Part shown: one piece after another, positions 1 to 8,829 of the stretch
Numbering within the stretch: the stretch's first letter is position 1
Layout of the letters: every line of letters starts with the position of its first letter
From: Halomonas maura
GTDB lineage: Bacteria; Pseudomonadota; Gammaproteobacteria; Pseudomonadales; Halomonadaceae
Length of the DNA stretch: 64,000 bases
Assembly: GCF_030409305.1 (NCBI RefSeq)
Contig: NZ_JAUFPQ010000010.1
Coordinates: forward strand, 121,662 to 185,661
Reading direction: 5' to 3'
The notes under the pieces: generated by a model
Database searches by the model: none
Seen by the model: only the letters and a program-made list of their open reading frames with translations
What the model was told of the DNA's origin: nothing
Translations under genes and position numbers: made by a program

Positions 1-663
1 GCCGGCGCCCTGGCCGGCGAGGGCGAGGGCGAGCCGCCGCACCTGGTGATCTTCCCCGAGGTGGCCTTCGACCGGGCCGCGGTCATGGCCCGCGTCGAGG
101 AATCCGTCAAGCAGTACGGCTACTGCGTGATCGTGGTCTCCGAGGGCGCCCGCTACGAGGACGGCACCTTCCTCGCCGACTCCGGCAATACCGACGCCTT
201 CGGCCACCGCCAGCTGGGCGGCGTGGCGCCGACGCTGGCCGGCATGGTCAAGCAGGACCTCGGCTACAAGTACCACTGGGCGGTGGCCGACTACCTGCAA
301 CGTGCCGCCCGCCACCTGGCCTCCAAGACCGACGTCGACCAGGCCTATGCGGTGGGCGAGAAGGCCGTGGAGCTGGCACTCGCCGGGCACAACGCCCAGA
401 TGCCGGCGATCAAGCGCACCGGCGATGAACCCTACGGCTGGACCGTCGAGGCCGCCCCGCTGGCCGAGGTCGCCAACCGCGAGAAGTTCATGCCCCGCGA
501 CTTCATCCGCGCGGACGGCTTCGGCATCACCGAGGCCTGCCGTCGCTACCTGTCGCCGTTGATCCAGGGCGAGGACTTCCCCCCGTTCGAGAACGGCCTG
601 CCGAAGGTGGCCAAGCTCGCCAAGCACCGGGTCGAGCGCAAGCTGCCAGAGTTCAATATCTAG
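1..663 (+). CDS. pfp: Pyrophosphate-dependent 6-phosphofructokinase, C-terminal part
   Basis: The reading frame is open from the first base, so the gene starts upstream of the window; about 220 C-terminal residues are present. The sequence (GYCVIVVSEGA, DAFGHRQLGG, LGYKYHWAVADYLQRAA, HNAQMPAIKR) matches the C-terminal half of the long PFK family that uses pyrophosphate instead of ATP to phosphorylate fructose-6-phosphate in the cytoplasm. The phosphoryl-donor residues that separate PPi from ATP enzymes are in the missing N-terminal half, so PPi use is inferred from the overall family. Soluble pyrophosphatase lies 2 kb downstream, which fits a local pyrophosphate theme. The gene is convergent with the PP2C-kinase gene. 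Confidence 0.85.
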   Translation, partial: AGALAGEGEGEPPHLVIFPEVAFDRAAVMARVEESVKQYGYCVIVVSEGARYEDGTFLADSGNTDAFGHRQLGGVAPTLAGMVKQDLGYKYHWAVADYLQRAARHLASKTDVDQAYAVGEKAVELALAGHNAQMPAIKRTGDEPYGWTVEAAPLAEVANREKFMPRDFIRADGFGITEACRRYLSPLIQGEDFPPFENGLPKVAKLAKHRVERKLPEFNI

Positions 664-766
664 GCGGCGGGATGCGGGCTAGGCGCTGCGGACCCATTGC
701 CAGCGCGTGGCGCGTGGCTCGTAGCGTCTGACTCCGAGCCCCTAGCCCCCTCGCTCTCGCGCCTGG

Positions 767-2482
767 CTAACGAAGCAGCCAGGAGAGCACCAGCAGCAAC
801 AGCAGGATCCCCGCCACGCCCTGCCAGAACCGGGTCGGCTCGCCCAGCGCACCGGAGGTCCTGTGGCGCGGCTCGCCGTTCATGCGCAGGGCGTGCAGGA
901 ACTCCGACAGGCGGCGAAAGCGCAGGGCCCGCTGCGGCGACAGGGCCCGGCGCAGGGCATCGTCCAGCGCCGGGGAGATCTCCGGGTTGAGAGGCCGGGC
1001 GCTGCGGTAGGTCATCCGCTCCAGGTCGGTATGGCGCAGCAGTTCCTTGAGCGGCAACTCATAGGGCAGCGCCCCGGTGAGCAGCCAGTAGACGGTGGAG
1101 GCCAGCGAGAACTGGTCGCTGCGGCGTCCCACCTCGTCGTCCAGGGCATATTCCGGGGCGCTGTGCTCGGTGATGCCCACCTGGCGCAGCAGCCCCCGGG
1201 AGCGGCGGTGGCCATCCACATCACGCAGGTGACAGGCGCTGAAGTCGGCCAGCACCACCTGGCCGTGGGGGTCGATCAGCACGTTGTCGGGATGGACCCG
1301 CTGGTGGAGCAGGTCGCGATGATGCAGCGCCTGGATGGCCTTGCCCAGCTGGACGGCGATATCGAGCCGCTGGTCGAGCCCCGCCTGGGGGTGGCGACGC
1401 GCCCATTCGGTGAGCGTCTCGCCCTCGACGTAGGCCATCAGGTAATAGAGGAAACGCCGCGGCCGCGAGGGCTCCATCACCCGCACCACGAAGGGCGAAT
1501 GGACCCGTTCCACCACCCACTGCTGGAGCAGGAAGTGCTCGAGGTAGGCGTTGCGGTTGGAGAGCTCCGGGCTCGGGGCCTTCATCACCAGGTCACGGTC
1601 GGTGCGCACGTCGCGGACGCGATAGACCCGCGACTGGGCGGTGCGCGACAGCACCTCGCGCACCTCGAGGCCGTCGAGCCGTTCGCCCACGGCCAGTTCC
1701 GGGGGGATCGGCAGGTCCCCGTAGACCTTGCCGGGGTGATCCTGCTGCTCCTCGGGCAGGGCATCGATGCGCACCAGCTGGAAGCAGAACTGATCGCTGC
1801 CGTAGCCGCGCTCCCGGGCACGCTCCCGGGCGGTCTGCGCCAGCCGCTCGCAGGCGGCGTCCAGGTCGCTGGCATCCTCGCGGATCAGTCGCACATAGTC
1901 GGAAGGCATCAGCGTGCCCTGCACGCCCTGGGTGGTGAACAGGAAGATGTCGCCCTGCTTGAGGGGCAGCCGGGCATAGTCGATGTCGACGCTGGCATCC
2001 ATGCCCAGCGCGCGGGACGGGTAGCGATAGCCGCCGAGGTCGGTCACGTGATCCCGTGACAGCTGCTCGAACTCGGCGCCACGCAGCCGGAACACCAGGG
2101 TGTCGCCGACATGAAACAGGTGCGCCTCGCGTCCGCGATAGACCATGGCCGAGAGCGAACTGACCAAGCCGCCGTCGCTGAGCTGGCAGCTCTGGCCGAA
2201 ACACCAGGCGTTGAGCGCGCGCAGTACCCGGGTGGCCGAGGTCTTCACCTCCCAGTGATCGGGCGTGGAAAAGTAGTCGGCCAGAAACCCCCGCACGCTG
2301 ATGTCACCGGCCTGCTTGGCCAGGGGGTTGCGCGAGGTGGAGTCACTGATCAGGGCACAGGCACCCTTCGCCGTCAGCAGCGGCGCCTCGGGGAGGCGCA
2401 CGGACATGGAGCTGCGATGCCGGCGGCGCTCCGGCGCCACGAAGGCCTGGCCGTAACTCAGTGACAATTGTACGGGTGCCAA
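767..2482 (-). CDS. PP2C phosphatase-protein kinase fusion with degenerate catalytic motifs
   Basis: The protein has 571 residues. The start chosen is a TTG at 2482, preceded by AAGGAG at 8-bp spacing; it begins LAPVQLSLSYGQ, as in related fusions, whereas upstream in-frame codons have no ribosome site. Domains: PP2C-like about 5-235, Ser/Thr kinase-like about 265-525, C-terminal membrane anchor about 552-570. In the PP2C part the metal-binding Asp motifs look lost: the early RxxNED motif is absent, DG is replaced in ISDST, and SDG reads TQG. In the kinase the HRD motif reads HQR at 393-395 and is followed by VHPDN, so catalytic Asp and Lys are gone, and DFG reads DFS at 413-415. A Lys remains in VMKA. 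Both domains may therefore be binding or scaffold modules. The gene is divergent from ppa. Confidence 0.85.
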   Translation of the reverse strand: MAPVQLSLSYGQAFVAPERRRHRSSMSVRLPEAPLLTAKGACALISDSTSRNPLAKQAGDISVRGFLADYFSTPDHWEVKTSATRVLRALNAWCFGQSCQLSDGGLVSSLSAMVYRGREAHLFHVGDTLVFRLRGAEFEQLSRDHVTDLGGYRYPSRALGMDASVDIDYARLPLKQGDIFLFTTQGVQGTLMPSDYVRLIREDASDLDAACERLAQTARERARERGYGSDQFCFQLVRIDALPEEQQDHPGKVYGDLPIPPELAVGERLDGLEVREVLSRTAQSRVYRVRDVRTDRDLVMKAPSPELSNRNAYLEHFLLQQWVVERVHSPFVVRVMEPSRPRRFLYYLMAYVEGETLTEWARRHPQAGLDQRLDIAVQLGKAIQALHHRDLLHQRVHPDNVLIDPHGQVVLADFSACHLRDVDGHRRSRGLLRQVGITEHSAPEYALDDEVGRRSDQFSLASTVYWLLTGALPYELPLKELLRHTDLERMTYRSARPLNPEISPALDDALRRALSPQRALRFRRLSEFLHALRMNGEPRHRTSGALGEPTRFWQGVAGILLLLLVLSWLLR

Positions 2483-2621
2483 GAACAGTCTCCTTGCGGT
2501 CGCGCCTCTCGCCGGCCGGGCCGACCCTTCCATCGGTCCCTCATGATACACCGCCATCGGCGCCACTGGCTCGCCCCGCAGGGCCACGGTGAACAGCGAA
2601 CGCTCCGGCACCTATGTCGGA

Positions 2622-2651
2622 TTGGTAATCGCCGACCTGGCTTCGTATAAT
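2622..2651 (+). promoter_or_regulatory. Sigma-70 type promoter of ppa
   Basis: TTGGTA at 2622-2627 and a perfect TATAAT at 2646-2651 are separated by 18 bp. The ppa start codon is about 50 bp downstream. The site lies in the divergent gap between the PP2C-kinase gene and ppa. Confidence 0.7.
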
Positions 2652-2703
2652 TCGCCAGATTTTTCTCCACTCGACCCGGCCATCCGCCAAGAAGGACGCG
2701 ATC

Positions 2704-3234
2704 ATGAACTTCGACAACATCCCCGCCGGCAAGGATCTGCCCGACGACATCTATGTGGCGATCGAGATCCCGGCCAACCACGCTCCGGTCAAGTACGAGA
2801 TCGACAAGGACATGGGAGCGCTGCTGGTCGACCGCTTCATGGCCACGCCGATGTTCTACCCGGCCAACTACGGCTTCATCCCGCACACCCTGGCCGACGA
2901 CGGCGACCCCCTCGACGCCCTGGTCGTCACCCCCTACCCGGTCGCGCCGGCCAGCGTGATCCGGGCGCGTCCGGTCGGCATCCTCAACATGACCGACGAG
3001 GCCGGCGAGGATGCCAAGCTGGTGTGCGTGCCGCACCCCAAGCTGTCCAGCCTGTACGATGACATCCAGGAAGTCACCGACCTGCCGGAACTGCTGCGTC
3101 AGCAGATCGCCCACTTCTTCGAGAACTACAAGGATCTCGAGAAGGGCAAGTGGGTCAAGGTGGAGTCCTGGGAAGGCGTCGAGGCCGCCCGCAAGGCCAT
3201 CGAGAAGTCCGTGGCCGCCTACCAGAAGGCCTGA
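2704..3234 (+). CDS. ppa: Inorganic pyrophosphatase (family I)
   Basis: The protein has 176 residues, the normal size for a bacterial family I soluble pyrophosphatase, which hydrolyses PPi to two phosphates in the cytoplasm and pulls biosynthetic reactions forward. The family signature DGDPLDALV (about residues 65-73) holds the metal-binding aspartates, and the substrate-binding segment YPANYGFIP is present. The ATG follows AAGAAGGACGCG, a usable ribosome site. It has its own promoter upstream and a hairpin terminator downstream, so it is probably monocistronic. Confidence 0.97.
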   Translation: MNFDNIPAGKDLPDDIYVAIEIPANHAPVKYEIDKDMGALLVDRFMATPMFYPANYGFIPHTLADDGDPLDALVVTPYPVAPASVIRARPVGILNMTDEAGEDAKLVCVPHPKLSSLYDDIQEVTDLPELLRQQIAHFFENYKDLEKGKWVKVESWEGVEAARKAIEKSVAAYQKA

Positions 3235-3262
3235 TCGCCGCCGCCAGCGTCGCGCTCACGAG

Positions 3263-3286
3263 ACGGGCCGCCCTCGGGCGGCCCGT
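3263..3286 (+). terminator. Rho-independent terminator after ppa
   Basis: A GC-rich inverted repeat (ACGGGCCGCC with GGCGGCCCGT, tight loop) starts 28 bp after the ppa stop and is followed by a weak T-containing tail (TTGCCGTTC). It also lies at the 3' end of the convergent DUF2333 gene. Confidence 0.65.
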
Positions 3287-3301
3287 TGCCGTTCATGGCC
3301 A

Positions 3302-4666
3302 TCAGTGCGCCGCCTCGCCCTCCGCGACCGGCTCGTCACTCTCGGCGGGCGGCTGGGTCGGCGATCCGGCGTCTTCCATGACCTGATCGGCCGATGCCGC
3401 CTCGCCCTCCGCGACCGGCTCGTCACTCTCGGCGGGCGGCTGGGTCGGCGATCCGGCGTCTTCCGCGGCCTGATCGGCCGATGCCGCCTCGCCCTCCGCG
3501 ACCGGCTCGTCACTCTCGGCGGGCGGCTGGGTCGGCGAGCCGGCGTCTTCCGCGGCCTGATCGGCCGATGCCGCCTCGCCCGCCGCGACCGGCTCGTCGC
3601 TCTCGGCGGGCGGCTGGGTCGGCGAGCCGGCGTCTTCCGCGGCCTCGTCGGCCGCCCCGGGCACGGTCACCGGCACCGCCTGCTCAAGCGTCCTGGCCAG
3701 CTCCCGCGCCAGATCCCGGGCGCGCACCACGTGATTGGCCATCACCAGGGAATGATTGGCGAAGATGCCGAACCCGGAACCGTTGAGGACCACCGGGCTC
3801 CACAGCCGACGCTGGCTGCGTTCGAGCTCGGCGACCAGCATCTCCCAGCGCCCCGCCAGGCCGGCGGCGACCAGCACGTCGGCCTGATCATGACGCACCG
3901 CCTCGAGCAGGTGAAGCAGCGCCCAGGCCTGCCCCCGGGCCTCGAAGAAGACGTTGTCGACCCGGTACCAGGGCGTTTCGCGGGGCAGTCCCTCGGCCTC
4001 GATATCCAGGTCGGCCAGGGCCGCGGGACGGGCAACGCTGGCCGACAGCCGCCCCCCCAGGTCATCGAGGCCATCGGCCACGTCGACCAGCCAGGGCGCC
4101 AGGCCCCGGCCGCCATCGGCGAAGCTGGCCTCGCCGCCCTCCAGGCGTTCGAGGTAGGCGGCGAGGCCGCTCGACGCCTCCTCGAGACGATGCTCGGTGG
4201 AGGGATAGAACCAGTCGCGACTGTCGCCCTGCAGCTGCTCCCCGACCCGCTCGAGATCCCCCGCCTCGCCTCGCGCCATGGCCGGCAAGGCGCCTGCCAG
4301 GCGGCGGCTCTGGTTGACCACCCCGAGTTCCCAGGCCGGCATGTTGTCGAGCCACAGCCCCGGCGGGGCGAGGTCATTGCGCAGATAGCCGCCGGGCTTG
4401 TCGAGCAGCGTCTCGACCACCGCCCTGAGGCCGGCCATGGTCACCGCCCCCCGGGCCGCCGTGGTCGCCTCGCGCTGCTCGGCCACGGCTGACTCCAGGG
4501 CGAAGCGGGGCGGGGTGCGGCTCCACCAGATTCCCAGTCCCAGCGCCACCAGCAGATAGATCACCAGTACCGCCAGAAGCGGCTTCCAGATCCAGCCATA
4601 CTGCGGGCGCTCCAGCGCCTCGACCTTGCTGCGGCGCCTGTCGGCCGCCTTTCGCGTCAACGCCAT
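3302..4666 (-). CDS. DUF2333 family membrane protein with repetitive C-terminal tail
   Basis: The protein has 454 residues. After a basic N-terminus (MALTRKAADRRRSK) there is one membrane segment at about 27-48 (LLAVLVIYLLVALGLGIWW), so the bulk is probably periplasmic. Residues about 55-335 match the DUF2333 family of uncharacterised gammaproteobacterial proteins (PGGYLRNDLAPPGLWLDNMP, DWFYPSTEHRLEEAS, WYRVDNVFFEARG). The last about 115 residues are four near-identical 29-residue repeats rich in Pro, Glu, Ala and Ser (core SPTQPPAESDEPVA). Function is unknown. The tail is low-complexity, acidic and probably disordered, and it is encoded by an 87-bp tandem repeat. Confidence 0.85.
   Translation of the reverse strand: MALTRKAADRRRSKVEALERPQYGWIWKPLLAVLVIYLLVALGLGIWWSRTPPRFALESAVAEQREATTAARGAVTMAGLRAVVETLLDKPGGYLRNDLAPPGLWLDNMPAWELGVVNQSRRLAGALPAMARGEAGDLERVGEQLQGDSRDWFYPSTEHRLEEASSGLAAYLERLEGGEASFADGGRGLAPWLVDVADGLDDLGGRLSASVARPAALADLDIEAEGLPRETPWYRVDNVFFEARGQAWALLHLLEAVRHDQADVLVAAGLAGRWEMLVAELERSQRRLWSPVVLNGSGFGIFANHSLVMANHVVRARDLARELARTLEQAVPVTVPGAADEAAEDAGSPTQPPAESDEPVAAGEAASADQAAEDAGSPTQPPAESDEPVAEGEAASADQAAEDAGSPTQPPAESDEPVAEGEAASADQVMEDAGSPTQPPAESDEPVAEGEAAH
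3306..3653. repeat. 87-bp tandem repeat, four copies, in the DUF2333 gene
   Basis: Four consecutive 87-bp units (boundaries near 3306, 3393, 3480, 3567) differ by only a few bases. The unit is a multiple of three, so copy-number change keeps frame and only alters tail length. Confidence 0.9.
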
Positions 4667-4856
4667 GATCCTTGTTTCCCTAGCTGCTGATGAGTCGAGG
4701 CCGCGACGATTCGGCGCGACCTCGCGCGACGGCGGTCATCCACAACCCCGCGTCGCTGCGATATCCTAGCATCTGATCATAGCGGTGCCCGTGGCGGAAC
4801 CCCAGGACACCCCACGAGTCATAACCGCGCCATTGCCGTTCGATGAAGGACCCCCC

Positions 4857-6710
4857 GTGCTCAACGCCCGTCGTCTCGCCGCCGCCCTGCTCCTGCTGCT
4901 GATCCCCCTGGCCGCCCAGGCCCAGTGGTTTGCCGACCGCGACGACACCGACTTCCTGCCGGTGATGGAGGCCTTCCAGCCCCAGGCCTGGCATGACGGC
5001 GAAACCCTGTGGATCGGCATCGAGAATGCCGAAGGGTACTACCTCTACCGCCACCGCTTCGAGGTGGCATCCCTCGAGGAGGGGGTGCGCCTGGGTGACC
5101 CGCTGCTGCCGCCCGGCCAGGCCAAGACCGACGAATTCCTCGGCGACGTCAACGTCTTCTACGACCGGGTGGTGTTCGAGGTCCCCCTGACCACGTCCAC
5201 CTCGGGCCCCCTGGAGGTGGCCCTGACCTTCCAGGGCTGCGCCGACGCCGGTCTCTGCTACCCGCCGGAGAAGGTGACCCTGCAGGCCTCACAGGCGCAG
5301 CCGCCGGCGGCCTTCGCCGGCGAGGTCGCGCCAGACACCGCCACCACGCAGGGCGACGCGCCATCGGTCGCCGGGCCCGGCGTGCCCCGCAGCGAGGACG
5401 GCCATTTCCGCGCCCTGATTCGCGAGGCCAGCCTGCCGTTGGTGCTGGGATTGTTCTTCCTCGCCGGCCTGGGGCTGACCTTCACGCCCTGCGTGCTGCC
5501 CATGGTACCGATCCTCTCCTCGATCATCGTCGGCCAGCACCCCAGTCGATCCCGCGCCTTCGCCCTCTCGGCCAGCTACGTGACCGGCATGGCACTCACC
5601 TACGCCAGCGTCGGCGTGTTGATGGGGCTGTTCGGCGCCGGCCTGAACCTCCAGGCCCGCCTGCAATCGGCGCCGGTGCTGATCACCCTCGCCGGGCTGT
5701 TCGCCCTGTTCGCCCTGGCCATGTTCGGCGCCATCGACCTGCGCCTCTCGCCGCGCCTGGCCGGACGCATCGATGCCCTCCAGACCCGGGCCCAGAAGAG
5801 CGGCCCGGCCGGCCTGGCCCTGGCCGGCGCCCTGTCGGTGCTGGTGGTCTCCCCCTGCGTCTCGGCACCGCTGGCCGGGGCCCTGGTGTTCATCTCCTCC
5901 ACCGGCGATGCCCTGATGGGCGGCGCCGCCCTGCTCGCCCTGGCGCTGGGCATGGGGGTCCCGCTGCTGCTGGTCGGCACCTTCGGCACCACCCTGCTGC
6001 CGCGGACCGGGGCCTGGATGACCGGCGTCAAGGCCGCCTTCGGCATCCTCCTGCTGGGCATCGGCGTGTGGCTGGTCGAGCGCCTGCTGCCACCACCGGT
6101 CACCCTGCTGCTGTGGGCGGCCCTGGCCGTGGGCACGGCGCTGGCGCTGGGTGCCCTGAGCCTGCAGCAGGCCCAGGGCTGGCCGCGGGTCCGCCAGGCC
6201 GCCGGCATCCTGCTGCTGGTCTGGGGGGTGACCCTGGTGATCGGCGCCTCCCGGGGCGCCCATGACCCCTGGCGCCCGCTGGCGCCCCGGCCGGCTGACG
6301 GCCCCACGGCGGCCAGCGCGGAGACCGGCGCGCCGGCAAGCCCGGTCACCGTGGTCGAGAGCCTGGACGCGCTCGAGACGGCGCTGGCCGACGGCACGCG
6401 CCCCGCGCTGGTCAATGTCACGGCCGACTGGTGCATCTCCTGCAAGATCATGGAGCGCGAGGTCTTCCCGGCGCCGCCGGTGGTTGCCGCGCTGTCGGGC
6501 TTCCGCCGCATCGACGTGGACGTCACCGACAGCGATGCCGAGAGCCGCGCCCTGCTCGACCATCTCGAGCTGTTCGGTCCGCCGAGCCTGCTATTCTTCG
6601 ACGGCGACCGCGAAGTGCGCGAGGCCCGAATCCAGGGCGAAGTCGACGCGGCCGAGCTGACCGGCCACCTCGAGAGCGTCGGCGACTGGCTGACAGGCCG
6701 GCGCAGCTGA
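4857..6710 (+). CDS. dsbD: Thiol:disulfide interchange protein DsbD
   Basis: DsbD carries electrons from cytoplasmic thioredoxin across the inner membrane to periplasmic DsbC/DsbG and cytochrome c maturation proteins. The start is taken as GTG at 4857 (AAGGA 6 bp upstream), giving 617 residues and placing the signal peptide (RRLAAALLLLLIPLAAQAQ) at the N-terminus; a GTG at 4785 would add 24 unlikely residues. The periplasmic alpha domain has the Cys pair at 128 and 134 (GCADAGLC). The membrane domain about 190-460 carries the two functional Cys in TFTPCVLPM and VVSPCVSAP. The C-terminal thioredoxin domain has CISC at 526-529. All three redox pairs are intact. Confidence 0.95.
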   Translation: MLNARRLAAALLLLLIPLAAQAQWFADRDDTDFLPVMEAFQPQAWHDGETLWIGIENAEGYYLYRHRFEVASLEEGVRLGDPLLPPGQAKTDEFLGDVNVFYDRVVFEVPLTTSTSGPLEVALTFQGCADAGLCYPPEKVTLQASQAQPPAAFAGEVAPDTATTQGDAPSVAGPGVPRSEDGHFRALIREASLPLVLGLFFLAGLGLTFTPCVLPMVPILSSIIVGQHPSRSRAFALSASYVTGMALTYASVGVLMGLFGAGLNLQARLQSAPVLITLAGLFALFALAMFGAIDLRLSPRLAGRIDALQTRAQKSGPAGLALAGALSVLVVSPCVSAPLAGALVFISSTGDALMGGAALLALALGMGVPLLLVGTFGTTLLPRTGAWMTGVKAAFGILLLGIGVWLVERLLPPPVTLLLWAALAVGTALALGALSLQQAQGWPRVRQAAGILLLVWGVTLVIGASRGAHDPWRPLAPRPADGPTAASAETGAPASPVTVVESLDALETALADGTRPALVNVTADWCISCKIMEREVFPAPPVVAALSGFRRIDVDVTDSDAESRALLDHLELFGPPSLLFFDGDREVREARIQGEVDAAELTGHLESVGDWLTGRRS

Positions 6711-6914
6711 CCGCTCGCCCGGCCGTGGCGGCCGCCGGCGAACGCCGTTCGAACCCCGCTGGACATCGCCGTCGATTTTCGGCAAACTCCGCCCACAGCG
6801 CTATTCAAGGCCAATAGAGACGCCAAGAGTCGACATCTTGCCGCGATCTATTGCGAGTTGGACCCGGTTGACAGCGCCGGGCGAGCCCCGAATCCACCCG
6901 AGCGAGACATCGTC

Positions 6915-7379
6915 ATGGACATCCGCAAGGTCAAGAAACTGATCGAGCTGCTGGAAGAGTCGAACATCAGCGAGATCGAGATCCAGGAAGGCGAAGAATC
7001 GGTGCGCATCAGCCGTCACCCCAACGGCAGCGCCTATCCCCAGCCCCAGGCCCCCGCCTGGCCGGCACCGGCCCAGCCGGCCCCCGCCGCGCCCCAGCCG
7101 GCCGCCTCGGCCGATCCGGTGGCCGAGGAAGGCCCCACCTACCAGGGCCAGGCCGTGCTGTCGCCCATGGTCGGCACCTTCTACCGCTCCCCCGCGCCCG
7201 GCGCCAAGGCCTTCGTCGATGTCGGCCAGAGCGTCAAGAAGGGCGAGACCATATGCATCGTCGAGGCCATGAAGATGATGAACCAGATCGAGGCCGACCG
7301 TGACGGCGTGATCGAGGCCATCCTCGTCGAGGACGGCGAGCCGGTCGAGTTCGAGCAGCCGATGGTCGTCATCTCCTGA
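6915..7379 (+). CDS. accB: Biotin carboxyl carrier protein of acetyl-CoA carboxylase
   Basis: The protein has 154 residues. The start is the ATG at 6915 because the family begins [16 protein letters not shown]. An N-terminal association segment (1-37) is followed by a Pro/Ala-rich linker (40-72) and the biotinyl domain (about 77-154), with the biotin-accepting Lys120 in EAMKM. It carries the carboxyl group from biotin carboxylase to the carboxyltransferase in malonyl-CoA synthesis. accC follows after 28 bp, forming the usual accBC operon. Biotin supply genes lie 14 kb away in the same window. Confidence 0.97.
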   Translation: MDIRKVKKLIELLEESNISEIEIQEGEESVRISRHPNGSAYPQPQAPAWPAPAQPAPAAPQPAASADPVAEEGPTYQGQAVLSPMVGTFYRSPAPGAKAFVDVGQSVKKGETICIVEAMKMMNQIEADRDGVIEAILVEDGEPVEFEQPMVVIS

Positions 7380-7407
7380 TCTTTCCACCAACCTGGCGGA
7401 CCCCCTC

Positions 7408-8748
7408 ATGCTGGACAAGGTTCTCATCGCCAATCGCGGCGAGATCGCCCTGCGCATCCTGCGCGCCTGCAAGGAGCTGGGCATTCGTACGGTCGCGGTC
7501 CACTCCAAGGCCGACCGCGAGCTGATGCACGTACGCCTGGCCGACGAGGCCGTGTGCATCGGTCCGGCCTCCTCCGCGCAGTCCTACCTGAACATCCCGG
7601 CGCTGATCAGCGCCGCCGAGGTCACGGACTCCAGCGCCATCCATCCCGGCTATGGCTTCCTCTCGGAGAACGCCGACTTCGCCGAGCAGGTGGAGCGCTC
7701 CGGCTTCACCTTCATCGGCCCCCGCGCCGAGACCATTCGCCTGATGGGCGACAAGGTCAGCGCCATCGAGTCGATGAAGAAGGCCGGCGTGCCCACGGTG
7801 CCCGGCTCCGACGGCCCGCTGGGCGACGACGAGGGCGAGATCGTGGCGACCGCGCGGCGCATCGGCTACCCGGTGATCATCAAGGCCGCCGCCGGCGGCG
7901 GTGGCCGGGGCATGCGCGTGGTGCACACCGAGGCCCACCTGATTTCCGCGGTGACCGTGACCCGCACCGAGGCCCATTCGGCCTTCGGCGACGGCACCGT
8001 CTACATGGAGAAGTTCCTCGAGAAGCCGCGCCACGTGGAAGTCCAGGTGCTCGCCGACGGCCAGGGCAATGCCATCCACCTCTATGACCGCGACTGTTCC
8101 CTGCAGCGCCGTCACCAGAAGGTGCTGGAGGAGGCCCCGGCGCCGGGACTCGACCCCGAGGCCCGCGCCAGGGTCCTCGAGGCCTGTCGCGAGGCCTGCA
8201 TCACCATCGGCTACCGCGGCGCCGGCACCTTCGAGTTCCTCTACGAGGACGGCCAGTTCTTCTTCATCGAGATGAACACCCGGGTGCAGGTCGAGCACCC
8301 CGTGACCGAGATGGTCACCGGCGTCGACATCGTCCGCGAGCAGCTGCGCATCGCCTCCGGCCTGCCGCTGTCGATCCGCCAGGAGGACGTCGAACTGACC
8401 GGCCACGCCTTCGAGTGCCGGATCAACGCCGAGGACGCCAGGACCTTCATGCCGTCCCCCGGCAAGGTGACGCTCTACCACCCGCCGGGCGGGCTCGGCG
8501 TACGCATGGACTCCCACGTCTACACCGGGTACACCGTCCCGCCGCACTACGACTCGCTGATCGGCAAGCTGATCACCTGGGGCGTCGACCGCGAGACCGC
8601 GTTGACCCGCATGCGCAACGCCCTCGACGAGCTGCTGGTCGAAGGCATCAAGACCAACACCGACCTGCACAAGGACCTGGTCCGTGACGGCTACTTCCAG
8701 CAGGGTGGCGTGAACATCCACTACCTGGAGAAGAAGCTCGGCCTCTAG
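7408..8748 (+). CDS. accC: Biotin carboxylase subunit of acetyl-CoA carboxylase
   Basis: The protein has 446 residues, the typical size. This cytoplasmic ATP-grasp enzyme carboxylates the biotin on AccB using bicarbonate and ATP. Visible features are the N-terminal [17 protein letters not shown] fold, the glycine-rich ATP loop [11 protein letters not shown] (about 160-170), the active-site stretch [16 protein letters not shown] (about 286-301) and the C-terminal domain. It is co-transcribed with accB and followed by a hairpin. Confidence 0.97.
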   Translation: MLDKVLIANRGEIALRILRACKELGIRTVAVHSKADRELMHVRLADEAVCIGPASSAQSYLNIPALISAAEVTDSSAIHPGYGFLSENADFAEQVERSGFTFIGPRAETIRLMGDKVSAIESMKKAGVPTVPGSDGPLGDDEGEIVATARRIGYPVIIKAAAGGGGRGMRVVHTEAHLISAVTVTRTEAHSAFGDGTVYMEKFLEKPRHVEVQVLADGQGNAIHLYDRDCSLQRRHQKVLEEAPAPGLDPEARARVLEACREACITIGYRGAGTFEFLYEDGQFFFIEMNTRVQVEHPVTEMVTGVDIVREQLRIASGLPLSIRQEDVELTGHAFECRINAEDARTFMPSPGKVTLYHPPGGLGVRMDSHVYTGYTVPPHYDSLIGKLITWGVDRETALTRMRNALDELLVEGIKTNTDLHKDLVRDGYFQQGGVNIHYLEKKLGL

Positions 8749-8769
8749 CCGCGGCGTCGCTCCTTGCCC

Positions 8770-8793
8770 ACGGGGCGGCCGACGCCGCCCCGT
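8770..8793 (+). terminator. Hairpin between accC and prmA
   Basis: A perfect 10-bp stem (ACGGGGCGGC / GCCGCCCCGT) with a CGAC loop is followed by a T-containing tail (CGTCGTTTCC). It lies 22 bp after accC and 36 bp before prmA, so it can end or attenuate accBC transcription. Confidence 0.65.
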
Positions 8794-8829
8794 CGTCGTT
8801 TCCCCACTCCGATCCCCGGGAGTCCCACC

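Noticed and set aside
863..2059. Long open frame antisense to the PP2C-kinase gene
   Set aside because: Shadow frame typical of high-GC DNA; low-complexity His/Gln/Gly-rich product, no family resemblance. The same applies to long antisense frames over bioB-bioF, dsbD, accC, the acyl-CoA dehydrogenase and hrpA.
4785..4856. Upstream GTG as the dsbD start
   Set aside because: It would put 24 non-hydrophobic residues before the signal peptide; the GTG at 4857 has a ribosome site and a proper signal sequence.
6877..6885. GGTTGACAG upstream of accB as a BirA operator
   Set aside because: Only one half-site; the sequence 15 bp upstream does not match the other half.
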